Positions 16,982 to 24,553 of a stretch of 64,000 nucleotides of DNA are shown piece after piece. Made by a program: the position numbers and the translations under genes. How positions within the stretch are numbered: the stretch's first letter is position 1; each line of letters opens with the position of its first letter. A model generated the notes under the pieces. It made no database searches. It was given only the letters and a program-made list of their open reading frames with translations, and was not told where the DNA came from. Where the stretch lies: contig CANDNT010000009.1 in the NCBI GenBank assembly GCA_947387485.1, positions 62,001 through 126,000 of the forward strand. The letters run 5' to 3'. This stretch comes from Aquimarina rhabdastrellae. Lineage in GTDB: Bacteria > Bacteroidota > Bacteroidia > Flavobacteriales > Flavobacteriaceae.

Positions 16982-17937
16982 GAATTGATTCGTTTATATA
17001 AGTATCTAGGATAAATAACATAGTAAAATACTATAAATCCTAAGGAAGTCAAAATTATAAAAATTGCTAACCAATCAGGCATTTCTGTATGTCGTGTAAC
17101 AAAACCTTCTAAAAAACCGGCTATAACAAAAAGAGGAACTGTGCTTATTACAATTTTTAACCCAGCTTTTACGCCTTGTACAAAAGAAGTAAGACGGGTA
17201 TAGGTACCTGGAAATAAAATAGATTTGCCTACAACTAATCCAGCACAACCAGCAATAATAATAACAGAAATTTCTATGGTACCATGTATCCAGATAGTAC
17301 GTGCACTTTCCCATAAAAGTCCTTTTTCATAAAAGAAATATTGAAAAGAACCTAACATGATAAAATTTTGCATTAAAACGTAAACAGTACCAATACCTAA
17401 TAATACTCCAAAAGAAAAGCAAGTTAATGCAACACGAATATTATTAATGGTAATACCTAAAAACATATTGACTTCTCCAGATTTTTTATAGACAGCCATA
17501 GGATCGTCATTCTCAATATTGTCTAAAGTCATATTTACATAAGCATCACCTAATATAGATCTTATAAAAGCGCCATCATTTGAAGCAGAATAGATGCCTA
17601 TTAATGTAAAAACAAGGCAAATAAAAAAAGTAATAGCCAGTTGTTTTTGATACTGATAAAATTCTAATGGAAACTCTTTTACCCAAAAAGTATAAAACCT
17701 ATTCTTTTTCTCTTTTTTGGTTTTATAAATCTTTTGATGTGCTGTAGCAGCAAGATGGTTAAGGTAGTTTAATGTTTCACTATTAGGGTAAAATGTTTGC
17801 GCATAACTAAGATGATCTGTGATTTCTATATACAAATCAGACAAAGCATCAGGGGCAATAATTGTATTATTTGCCAGAACACTTTCAAATTTTAACCATT
17901 TGTCTTTATTTTGCTTGATAAATGCCGCTTCACGCAT
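16978..17937 (-). CDS. SpoIIM/DUF95 family membrane protein
   Basis: A protein of about 319 residues starting MREAAFIKQNKDKWLKFESV. The frame stays open 28 codons further upstream, but this ATG at 17937 gives the normal family N-terminus and leaves room for the divergent RDD gene. A cytoplasmic N-terminal part is followed by five or more membrane helices and the stage-II-sporulation-M-like core (FLGITINNIRVALTCFSFGV, GTIEISVIIIAGCAGLVVG). There is no sporulation in this group; the family is thought to be a membrane component of the MoxR/RDD system. It is the first gene of the minus-strand operon. Confidence 0.88.
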   Translation of the reverse strand: MREAAFIKQNKDKWLKFESVLANNTIIAPDALSDLYIEITDHLSYAQTFYPNSETLNYLNHLAATAHQKIYKTKKEKKNRFYTFWVKEFPLEFYQYQKQLAITFFICLVFTLIGIYSASNDGAFIRSILGDAYVNMTLDNIENDDPMAVYKKSGEVNMFLGITINNIRVALTCFSFGVLLGIGTVYVLMQNFIMLGSFQYFFYEKGLLWESARTIWIHGTIEISVIIIAGCAGLVVGKSILFPGTYTRLTSFVQGVKAGLKIVISTVPLFVIAGFLEGFVTRHTEMPDWLAIFIILTSLGFIVFYYVIYPRYLYKRINS

Positions 17938-17973
17938 GAGGTAAAGGATTAGAATCTCAAAGAAACACAATTC

Positions 17974-18687
17974 ATGGATAATTTTCAAATAGAAACTGCC
18001 CAAAATGTAAATATACAACAAAATGTAGCTGGAATAGGAGAACGTATAGCTGCATATTTGATTGACGGAGTAATATGGATAGGATATATTATAGCGGCAA
18101 TTTTTATTTTAGGAGCTATAGGTGGTATCGATGATGATCAATGGGGAGTTATGATGTTACTTTCATTACCATTGGTTTTGTATCATCTATTGTGGGAGAC
18201 ATTCTGGAATGGTAAAACACCAGGAAAACGAGTGATGAACATTAGAGTCGCTAGATTAGATGGAACTCAACCTAGATTTTCAAACTATTTAGTTCGTTGG
18301 TTATTAAGAGTAATTGATATTTCGTTAGCATCAGGAGGAATTGCTGTGGTATTGATTTTAATGAGAGGTAAAGGTCAGCGATTAGGAGATATGGCAGCTG
18401 GAACTACGGTAATAAGCGAACGTAAACGAGTTAGTTTTAATCAAACAACCTATGTTGAAATACCAGAAGATTACAAAGCACAATATCCGCAAGTAACTGT
18501 ATTTGATGATGCCGAAATGCAAAAAATTAAAACAGTATATTCAGATGCTAGGAGAGGAGCTAATCATAATGTAATTGTAAAATTATCAGAAAAAGTAGCC
18601 TCTGTAATGGGAGTTACACCTCAAGAGAAACCATTACAATTTATTGCCAAAGTGATAAAAGATTATAATTACTTTACACAACAATAA
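17974..18687 (+). CDS. RDD family membrane protein
   Basis: A 237-residue protein. The RDD domain covers about residues 20-145 with conserved RIAAYLIDGVIW (Arg-Asp pair), WNGKTPGKRVMNIRVAR and GQRLGDMAAGTTVI. Two to three membrane helices are at about 30-50, 57-75 and 103-125. The C-terminal 90 residues are soluble. It is divergent from spoIIM with only 36 nt between the two ATGs, so promoters must overlap the coding regions. RDD proteins accompany MoxR-DUF58-SpoIIM clusters; transport has been proposed for some members. Confidence 0.9.
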   Translation: MDNFQIETAQNVNIQQNVAGIGERIAAYLIDGVIWIGYIIAAIFILGAIGGIDDDQWGVMMLLSLPLVLYHLLWETFWNGKTPGKRVMNIRVARLDGTQPRFSNYLVRWLLRVIDISLASGGIAVVLILMRGKGQRLGDMAAGTTVISERKRVSFNQTTYVEIPEDYKAQYPQVTVFDDAEMQKIKTVYSDARRGANHNVIVKLSEKVASVMGVTPQEKPLQFIAKVIKDYNYFTQQ

Positions 18688-18729
18688 AAAAGATAAGGCT
18701 GTAATTTTTTACAGCCTTATCTTTTTTTA
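18686..18729. terminator. Bidirectional terminator between RDD and PPIase genes
   Basis: AAAAAAGATAAGGCTGTAA pairs with TTACAGCCTTATCTTTTTT, starting at the RDD stop codon and ending four nt before the PPIase stop codon. U-runs are present in both directions. Confidence 0.85.
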
Positions 18730-18733
18730 TCTA

Positions 18734-19462
18734 TTAACGAATTACTTCTGCTTTAATAAAGATATTTTTAATAGGCCATTCACTCTCATCAGTAGGAACA
18801 TTGGATATTTTATCAACAACGTTCATTCCTTTGATAACTTTTCCGAATATGGTGTGTTCACCATCTAGATGATGCGCTCCTTGTTTTGCTACTACAACAA
18901 AAAACTCATAGGGAGTAGATCTATTACTAGGATTGTCGACCCATTGTTTTGATAAGGCAACAGCACCACGTATATGCGATTGCCCTTTTACTTGTTCTTG
19001 TGGTAAAGTGTAATCACCAATTTCAAAACGTTTTTGACTCATTTGAGTACGATCACTATTCCCTCCTTGAATTACAAAACCTTTGGCAACGCGATAAAAG
19101 AAAGTTTCGTCAAAATATTTTTGTTTTACCAAGTAGATGAAATTAGCTCTGTGAATTGGAGTTTGTGTATTGAGTTGGATATCAAATTTTCCGAAACGTG
19201 TAGAAATTCTAACAATAGTTTCGGGATTTTTTTTACCATAATCGGCAAAAAAAGTTCTTAAATTTTCGTTTGTTAATTTAAACGGAGCTTCTTTTTTCTT
19301 CTTATTTACAATATTATTTGGTTTTAAAATTGTATCTTTTTGTTTCCTCTTTTCAGAAGAGGCCTCTTTTTGGATAGACTTCTTTTGAGAAGAAGTTTTT
19401 TGATCACAACTAGAGCTAATTAAAATACAACCAATTAAAATAATAAATCGTAGGAATGACAT
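18734..19462 (-). CDS. Cyclophilin-type peptidylprolyl isomerase, lipoprotein
   Basis: A 242-residue lipoprotein from the ATG at 19462 (an upstream in-frame ATG at 19471 adds MLQ). The signal peptide ends ILISSSC with the lipidated Cys at residue 19. A Lys/Ser-rich linker leads to a cyclophilin domain (about 85-240) with FFYRVAKGFVIQGG, HIRGAVALSKQ, FFVVVAKQGAHHLDGEHTIF and GKVIKGMNVVDKI. It catalyses proline cis-trans isomerisation during periplasmic or outer-membrane protein folding. The 5' end overlaps that of the divergent Nudix gene by seven nt. Confidence 0.92.
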   Translation of the reverse strand: MSFLRFIILIGCILISSSCDQKTSSQKKSIQKEASSEKRKQKDTILKPNNIVNKKKKEAPFKLTNENLRTFFADYGKKNPETIVRISTRFGKFDIQLNTQTPIHRANFIYLVKQKYFDETFFYRVAKGFVIQGGNSDRTQMSQKRFEIGDYTLPQEQVKGQSHIRGAVALSKQWVDNPSNRSTPYEFFVVVAKQGAHHLDGEHTIFGKVIKGMNVVDKISNVPTDESEWPIKNIFIKAEVIR

Positions 19463-20100
19463 TTGAAGCATTTAAAAATTTGATTCCAAAAATACAGAAA
19501 ATGTCCGTACCAGGAGTATTTTCACATGAGGTAATGGCTCCTGACATCCGTAAAAAAGAATTAAATAATATAAAAATTGATACGCTTAATCCTAGAGAAG
19601 CAGCTGTAATGATGCTGTGTTATCCAAAACAACATGAATTATATTTAGCCCTAATACTAAGACCAACATATAACGGAGTACACTCGGCTCAAGTAGCATT
19701 ACCAGGAGGTAAAGTAGAACAAGAAGATGCTAATCATCAAGAGGCTGCTTTACGCGAAATGAATGAAGAAATAGGAGTACCTCAAGATATAGTAGAAGTT
19801 ATCAAACCTTTGACAAGAGTTTATATACCACCTTCAAATTTTTGGGTTTATCCCTTTTTAGGATATACTGATCAGTTACCACAATTTGATCGTCAAATAG
19901 AAGAAGTAGATAAGATTATTGAGATTCCGTTGGCAGATTTGCTAGATGAAACGAATGTTATTTCAGAAATTTTAACAACTTCTTATGCAAATAAAATAGA
20001 AGTACCATCCTTTAAATTAGATGGTTATACGGTTTGGGGTGCAACAGCGATGATGCTTAGTGAACTAAAAATCTTGATGAAACAGGTCAAAGCGCTATGA
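19456..20100 (+). CDS. Nudix CoA pyrophosphatase-like hydrolase
   Basis: A 214-residue Nudix enzyme. The UPF0035 CoA-pyrophosphatase signature is visible as ALILRPTYNGVHSAQVALPGG (residues 65-85), followed directly by a Nudix box ending LREMNEEIGV (99-108). It is predicted to hydrolyse CoA or its derivatives to 4'-phosphopantetheine and 3',5'-ADP, cleaning up oxidised CoA. The ATG lies inside the start region of the PPIase gene on the opposite strand. It is 40 nt upstream of an acyltransferase gene on the same strand. Confidence 0.9.
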   Translation: MTFEAFKNLIPKIQKMSVPGVFSHEVMAPDIRKKELNNIKIDTLNPREAAVMMLCYPKQHELYLALILRPTYNGVHSAQVALPGGKVEQEDANHQEAALREMNEEIGVPQDIVEVIKPLTRVYIPPSNFWVYPFLGYTDQLPQFDRQIEEVDKIIEIPLADLLDETNVISEILTTSYANKIEVPSFKLDGYTVWGATAMMLSELKILMKQVKAL

Positions 20101-20105
20101 TTTTG

Positions 20106-20113
20106 TATATTTG
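20106..20113 (+). promoter_or_regulatory. TATATTTG box before the acyltransferase gene
   Basis: An exact TAnnTTTG element 27 nt upstream of the acyltransferase ATG. No good -33 TTG is visible at the usual distance. It suggests this gene has its own start site as well as Nudix read-through. Confidence 0.45.
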
Positions 20114-20140
20114 TGTCTTGTGTTTTAACATAAACTAAAT

Positions 20141-20944
20141 ATGGGATTATTTAAAAGGAATCCTTTCGGTCATATTTTATTTTTAAAAAAATGGCTAATC
20201 CGTATCATGGGTTCTATGACACATAGACGTTATAGAGGTTTTAATGAGTTACAGATTGAAGGAAGTGAGATTATAAAGAATTTACCAGATACAAAAGTGC
20301 TTTTTGTCTCAAATCACCAAACGTATTTTGCAGATGTGGTGGCAATGTTTCATGTATTTAATGCTAGCTTGAGTGGTCGTGTAGATTCTATCAAGAATAT
20401 AGGATATCTATGGCAACCTAAGCTTAACTTGTATTATGTTGCTGCCAAAGAAACTATGCAAGCAGGACTTTTGGCAAGAATACTAGCTTATGCTGGAGCA
20501 ATAACTGTAGAACGTACATGGAGATCTGGAGGAAAGGATATCAAGCGACAAGTAAAAATGAGTGATATTACTAATATCTCTAGAGCACTAGATGATGGGT
20601 GGGTGATTACTTTTCCGCAAGGAACTACAAAACCTTTTAAACCTATTAGAAAAGGTACAGCACATATTATTAGACAATATAAGCCAATTGTAATTCCTAT
20701 TGTGATTGATGGATTTAGAAGATCATTTGATAAAAAAGGAATACGAATTAAAAAAAGAGGGATTTTACAATCTATGGTAATAAAAAAACCTCTTGATATT
20801 GATTATGAAAATGATTCAATTGATGATATTGTAGAGAAATTAGAATACGCTATTGAGCAACATCCTTCATTCTTAAAAGTGATACCACAAGAAGAATTAG
20901 AAGCCGAAGAAGAATTAAATAAAAAGAGACAGTGGGAATATTAA
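20141..20944 (+). CDS. PlsC-like 1-acylglycerol-3-phosphate acyltransferase
   Basis: A 267-residue acyltransferase. The catalytic motif is SNHQTYFAD (His59 to Asp65), which is H-X5-D rather than the standard H-X4-D. Motif III is FPQGTTKPF (usual FPEGTRS) and the motif IV region is VIPIVIDG. The protein lacks an obvious long membrane helix apart from about residues 12-25. It probably acylates lysophospholipids at the inner membrane face, but the altered motifs leave the substrate open. A strong terminator follows. Confidence 0.82.
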   Translation: MGLFKRNPFGHILFLKKWLIRIMGSMTHRRYRGFNELQIEGSEIIKNLPDTKVLFVSNHQTYFADVVAMFHVFNASLSGRVDSIKNIGYLWQPKLNLYYVAAKETMQAGLLARILAYAGAITVERTWRSGGKDIKRQVKMSDITNISRALDDGWVITFPQGTTKPFKPIRKGTAHIIRQYKPIVIPIVIDGFRRSFDKKGIRIKKRGILQSMVIKKPLDIDYENDSIDDIVEKLEYAIEQHPSFLKVIPQEELEAEEELNKKRQWEY

Positions 20945-20968
20945 ATTAACCATTGTTTTTGAATGATA

Positions 20969-21006
20969 AAAAAAGAGCCTGCTAACTATTAGCAGGCTCT
21001 TTTTTG
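20969..21006 (+). terminator. Intrinsic terminator of the acyltransferase gene
   Basis: AAAAAGAGCCTGCTAA / TTAGCAGGCTCTTTTT with a three-base loop and U-run, 24 nt past the stop. Confidence 0.88.
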
Positions 21007-21205
21007 TAACAATAAAAGGATGTAGAAATATTAATACAACTTTTAATCGTGAGTGTTTAAAAGATGAATATGATTAAGTCCTATTTGGTCTTAGAAGAGG
21101 GAGTTAATAGTAATGTTTTGTGGCATTCGTATATAGAAAAGACTTATTAATAAAAACAATATAAAGATTTGTAAAATAGCTGTTTGCAGGTGTGTGTAAA
21201 TGAAG

Positions 21206-21223
21206 TGTAGAGGAAAAGTAGAG
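21206..21223 (+). repeat. 18-base repeat, copy 1
   Basis: TGTAGAGGAAAAGTAGAG, identical at 17 of 18 positions to 21800-21817. Both copies precede hairpin-terminated stretches in the gene-free region. Confidence 0.45.
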
Positions 21224-21372
21224 ATGTGTTTCTTGGTCAGATGAGTTTTAATTAACACATTTGAATACATAAAAACAACAAGAGCTTAACTAGTAAATAT
21301 AGTGAACAGATTTAACTATTTATATTCCCCATTTTGATTATCGGATAGTAGACCATGTCATTTTGCCCCAAG

Positions 21373-21425
21373 TTTAAGTCTTGTATAGCTTGCTAATAAA
21401 TCTAATGACAAGACTTAAATTTTTT
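21373..21425 (+). terminator. Orphan terminator-like hairpin 1
   Basis: TTTAAGTCTTGT pairs with ACAAGACTTAAA across a 23-base loop, followed by TTTTTT. The U-run exists only on the plus strand. No gene precedes it for 370 nt. Confidence 0.55.
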
Positions 21426-21502
21426 CTACTCATAATGTTCTTTATAGCGGGGAACATAAGAGTAAAGTTGGCTATTTTAATTAAATAGTTATGTTGAATA
21501 AT

Positions 21503-21536
21503 TCCCATGAAATACTGTGTTTCATGGGAGTTTTTT
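21503..21536 (+). terminator. Orphan terminator-like hairpin 2
   Basis: TCCCATGAAA, seven-base loop, TTTCATGGGA, then GTTTTTT. Plus-strand polarity only. Confidence 0.65.
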
Positions 21537-21653
21537 ATAAGATTGTAAAAAATAAGAAAGAACATTTTTCAATAGCAATTATTTAATTAGTTAGAATTAA
21601 ATTTTTGAGAAAATGTGTTAGGGGAGTTGTCTTAGGATAACTTAATTAAGTGC

Positions 21654-21686
21654 AAAAGGAACTCATTTTATGAGTTCCTTTTTTCT
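21654..21686 (+). terminator. Orphan terminator-like hairpin 3
   Basis: AAAAGGAACTCAT, TTT loop, ATGAGTTCCTTTT, then further Ts. Could also work on the minus strand. Confidence 0.7.
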
Positions 21687-21797
21687 TAAAAAGAAAAAAA
21701 ACAGTTAAAAATATGATTTGAAAATCTCGATTCACTGTATTTTAAAAATAAATGTAAAGTGTTGTTTATTAGTGTTTTTAAGTGTGGTTGGTTATTG

Positions 21798-21825
21798 TTT
21801 GTAGAGGATAAGTAGAGTACCTTTT
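21798..21825 (+). promoter_or_regulatory. Candidate promoter inside the gene-free region
   Basis: TTTG (21798-21801), 16 nt, then TACCTTTT (21818-21825), close to the sigma-A pattern. The spacer is the second copy of the 18-base repeat. A transcript from here to the hairpin at 22002 would be about 200 nt. Confidence 0.3.
21800..21817 (+). repeat. 18-base repeat, copy 2
   Basis: TGTAGAGGATAAGTAGAG, one difference from 21206-21223. Confidence 0.45.
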
Positions 21826-22001
21826 TTTGATATTATAAGAATAAAATAGCATTTTTGAATAACGAAAAATAATAAGATGATAAGTTATTATTCATGTGAA
21901 TGATTAAATATATTAAAGACAAACAGTTTACTCATAATTGAGAAGGATAAAGTAGATTTATTTATACAATTACAAAAGTAAATGTTTACAATTGAGGAAT
22001 G

Positions 22002-22034
22002 TAAAGAGCTCTTTTCAGAGCTCTTTATTTTTTG
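22002..22034 (+). terminator. Orphan terminator-like hairpin 4
   Basis: TAAAGAGCTC, TTTTCA loop, GAGCTCTTTA, then TTTTTT. Plus-strand polarity. Confidence 0.65.
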
Positions 22035-22050
22035 AAAATAGTTATGATTA

Positions 22051-22093
22051 AACACAAAAAACACCAACATTGACAGTGGTGTTTTTTTGTGTT
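22051..22093. terminator. Orphan terminator-like hairpin 5
   Basis: AACACAAAAAACACCA pairs with TGGTGTTTTTTTGTGTT across a ten-base loop, with U-runs inside the stem on either strand. It lies 17 nt after hairpin 4. Confidence 0.6.
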
Positions 22094-22106
22094 AAGATAA
22101 ATCTAT

Positions 22107-22163
22107 AGGAGTACTCTCTTTAGTTCATAATTGGGACGTTATGAACTAATGTCCTCACACTCC
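22107..22163 (+). other. Structured element with possible pseudoknot
   Basis: An 11-bp perfect stem TTAGTTCATAA (22120-22130) / TTATGAACTAA (22139-22149) has the loop TTGGGACG. The loop GGAC can pair with GTCC just downstream (22151-22154), and GGAGT (22109-22113) can pair with ACTCC (22159-22163) to close the whole unit. No U-run follows, so it is not a terminator. It is not a riboswitch class I recognise. Confidence 0.4.
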
Positions 22164-22377
22164 GATTCACCTGTAGGTTAAAGTTAGTGGCTTGTGTTAT
22201 ATAATCACATTGTAAATGTACGACTGATTACTAAGTTGTTGATATTTAAGTTGTTGAAAAATGATTAAAGTTTCGATGAAAAGCGTAAAAATATCGATAA
22301 ACGGTATTTTAAGCTTATTTTAAATAGTTGTAAATCAGTGTTAAAAGTGTTTTTTTGTTGTATGTGAATAGCATTTC

Positions 22378-23241
22378 TTAAAAATTAAAACCTAAGCCTA
22401 GACCTAGATTTAGACTATTATCCATATTAAATTCAACAATGCTATCATTACTAGAGTTTTGTAATTCAAAATTTCTATCTAATGTGTAACCGCCATTAAC
22501 AAGTAATACGAAGTTTTTAATGCGGTAACGGTATTCTAAACCACTAATAATATCGCGGTAGCCTACACGTTCAGCTTCTCGGCCATTAATGATATAGTTT
22601 TCACTGATATTGGCATTGTATCCATTAAGTTCAAGATAAGCTGTGATGCTGGATTTAGTATTAAGATTATGTACTAATGAAATTCTAGGTACACCTAAAT
22701 TAAATTCCCATTTTTCGTTTATTTTTTTCCAGTAGTTGATTACAGGAATAGGAGCTGGAAAACCTAGAGTATTAGTATAGGCTAATCCAAAAGTAAGACG
22801 ACTATTAGCTGTTTTACTATAATTCCATAATACAACTGCATTAAGGTATAAATCATCTTCTTTAATACCATCTGTGAAATTAGAGTTTAATTGAGGGTTA
22901 AAACGAGCTATAAAGCTCCATTTTGGATTTTTTAATCTTTTAATATAGTTTACAGCTAATCCTACGTTGTGTAAATTCTCAATATCTTCAAAAAAAGTAA
23001 AGGCTTCTTTAAAATTTACATGGGCATAGCTGTAATTGGCGTGAATTTGAATTAATCCGCTAGCTCCTTTTTTTATAGGAATCCTAGCTAAGCGTTTGTT
23101 GACAGCAAAAGTTTGAAAAGAAGCATCACTATCATTATCTCCGATATAGCGACCTCTAAATTCTAAACTGTACTGATCCATTTGAGCCATGGCGGTTAGA
23201 CTCAATAATAATAAACAAATTAAGGTTAAATTTTTTTTCAT
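22378..23241 (-). CDS. DUF6268 outer-membrane beta-barrel protein
   Basis: A 287-residue exported protein with signal peptide 1-19 (ending TAMAQ). The remainder is alternating beta-strand sequence with aromatic girdles (WSFIARFNPQLNSNF, RLTFGLAYTNTLGFP, YRYRIKNFVLLVNGGYTLDR) ending in GLGLGFNF, a barrel C-terminus with terminal Phe. It matches DUF6268 proteins as I remember them. Role unknown; possibly a pore or surface structural protein. It is monocistronic and faces the hairpin-rich gene-free region at its 3' end. Confidence 0.75.
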   Translation of the reverse strand: MKKNLTLICLLLLSLTAMAQMDQYSLEFRGRYIGDNDSDASFQTFAVNKRLARIPIKKGASGLIQIHANYSYAHVNFKEAFTFFEDIENLHNVGLAVNYIKRLKNPKWSFIARFNPQLNSNFTDGIKEDDLYLNAVVLWNYSKTANSRLTFGLAYTNTLGFPAPIPVINYWKKINEKWEFNLGVPRISLVHNLNTKSSITAYLELNGYNANISENYIINGREAERVGYRDIISGLEYRYRIKNFVLLVNGGYTLDRNFELQNSSNDSIVEFNMDNSLNLGLGLGFNF

Positions 23242-23707
23242 ATTGATATTGTTTCTATACTAAAATAATGCACAAGAGTAACGCTAAATAAAATAGATTG
23301 TTATTTAAATGATGTTATGTAAAGAATATATTTTAAGATAAGAAAAAGATATCAGTTATAAATAATGGAATAAGACTTAAAGTGGATCATGTTTAAAAGT
23401 TGTATGCGAATTACATATAAATAACGAATGTTGAATAAAGAATAACAATGTAGTAATCTTAGATAGTCTAAAAAATAGCTTTCTATAGGCTGTAGTTATA
23501 TTTATTATATAGTTTATGTTGGAATCCCTTTAAATTTTAGATTCCATCCAATTTATCTTTCATCGTTAATCATTCTTCACTTATAAATAATATAACAATT
23601 ACCCATGAATCTTTAATATTTTAAACTTATATAAAAGAAAAACCATCCTGATTTACAGGATGGTTTGTTCAAAAAGTTCAAAGTTTATAAGTTAAATATA
23701 GTTTATT
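23242..23707. other. Intergenic region with a decayed repeat copy
   Basis: About 466 nt without a gene. Positions 23460-23600 carry a degenerate copy of the AATCTTAGATAGTTTA ... TTTTAGATTCAATCC repeat seen around the tRNA genes. The terminator of the M57 gene is at its right end. Confidence 0.5.
23636..23665 (-). terminator. Terminator of the M57 protease gene
   Basis: AACCATCCTG / CAGGATGGTT with a five-base loop, then a minus-strand U-run, 43 nt past the stop codon. Confidence 0.8.
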
Positions 23708-24553
23708 TTAGTATAAGTATTCTAAAGCAACTACATCATATTCACTGAATTCTCCATCAACTTGAGAATTGAAACAAGAGATCATGATTGAATCTGTGTC
23801 TAAACCAGGAGCTCCCCATTGGTTAACAGATGGAGTTCCTGGGATATGGATAGCACCATCAATTCCAGCAGTTTCATTACCTCCATCTTCACAAACTCTT
23901 CTTGCATAATCTGTATGTCTTAAACCTAGAGCATGTCCCATTTCATGAGTCATAACATGTTCATTTACATTATTACTGAAGTTATCCATACCACCATAAA
24001 TAGCAATATACTTTCCTGGACGACCATTACTAGGGAATTCTGCAACTCCACCAGCTCTTGTCCCTCCAGCATTATATACAACCATATCTGCATCTTCTGA
24101 TGCTTCAAAAGTTAATCTAAATGTAAGAGAAGTGCTTATTCTATTATAATTGTTTACAGCCCATTGTAAACCTGTTCTCATTCTTTGAGTTAAGGCATTA
24201 CGTCCTCCTGTAAAACCAACAACGTCAATTGTACGTCCTTGACTTACTAGGTTATGAGTATGATATTGCTTAGTATCTCCATCAGATGCTAAAGCTTGTT
24301 CTGCAAGTTTATCTAATGCTAAAATAATATCACCTGATTGAATTGCATCAAATGAAGCTCCGTCTAAATGTTGCATAGTAACATACTTTGCTCCATTAGG
24401 ATTAACTCCAGCTGCTTGTACGGCCAATTGATGTTTTTTTGATAATTCTACTGTTGCATTAGTGACTTCTTGATTGTTTACGTCGTCTTGTTGACAAGAC
24501 ACTACAAATCCTGCTACTAAAGCGCTAAGCGCAAGTGCTTTGATTTTTTTCAT
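23708..24553 (-). CDS. M57-family lipoprotein metalloprotease
   Basis: A 281-residue lipoprotein: the signal peptide ends VAGFVVSC (Cys20). A prodomain-like region is followed by a zincin domain with THEMGHALGLRHTD (HExxHxxGxxH, residues 203-213) and Met-turn SIMIS (255-259), matching the M57 dual-action HEIGH peptidases, here with HEMGH. It probably degrades proteins at the outer surface or in the periplasm. The gene is flanked on both sides by long AT-rich repeat-containing intergenic DNA and has its own terminator. Confidence 0.88.
   Translation of the reverse strand: MKKIKALALSALVAGFVVSCQQDDVNNQEVTNATVELSKKHQLAVQAAGVNPNGAKYVTMQHLDGASFDAIQSGDIILALDKLAEQALASDGDTKQYHTHNLVSQGRTIDVVGFTGGRNALTQRMRTGLQWAVNNYNRISTSLTFRLTFEASEDADMVVYNAGGTRAGGVAEFPSNGRPGKYIAIYGGMDNFSNNVNEHVMTHEMGHALGLRHTDYARRVCEDGGNETAGIDGAIHIPGTPSVNQWGAPGLDTDSIMISCFNSQVDGEFSEYDVVALEYLY

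Larger units (their letters stand above)
21007..22377. other. Gene-free region rich in terminator-like hairpins
   Basis: About 1.37 kb with no credible protein gene. Five hairpins with terminator character lie at 21373-21425, 21503-21536, 21654-21686, 22002-22034 and 22051-22093, and a further structured element at 22107-22163. An 18-base sequence TGTAGAGGAWAAGTAGAG occurs at 21206-21223 and 21800-21817. A 16-codon frame at 21436-21486 precedes the second hairpin. Several short non-coding RNAs or very small peptides are the simplest explanation (inference). Confidence 0.6.

Noticed and set aside
11743..18687. MoxR-vWA-type cluster considered as a defence or contractile system
   Set aside because: The gene set (SpoIIM, DUF4129, DUF4350, MoxR, DUF58, RDD) is the standard housekeeping arrangement of Bacteroidota; no toxin, nuclease or phage-related gene is present.
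21374..21565. Minus-strand 63-codon open frame
   Set aside because: It runs straight through two terminator hairpins, has low-complexity AT-driven sequence and no initiation context.
21888..22070. Minus-strand 60-codon open frame
   Set aside because: It crosses two hairpins in the gene-free region; composition is not protein-like.
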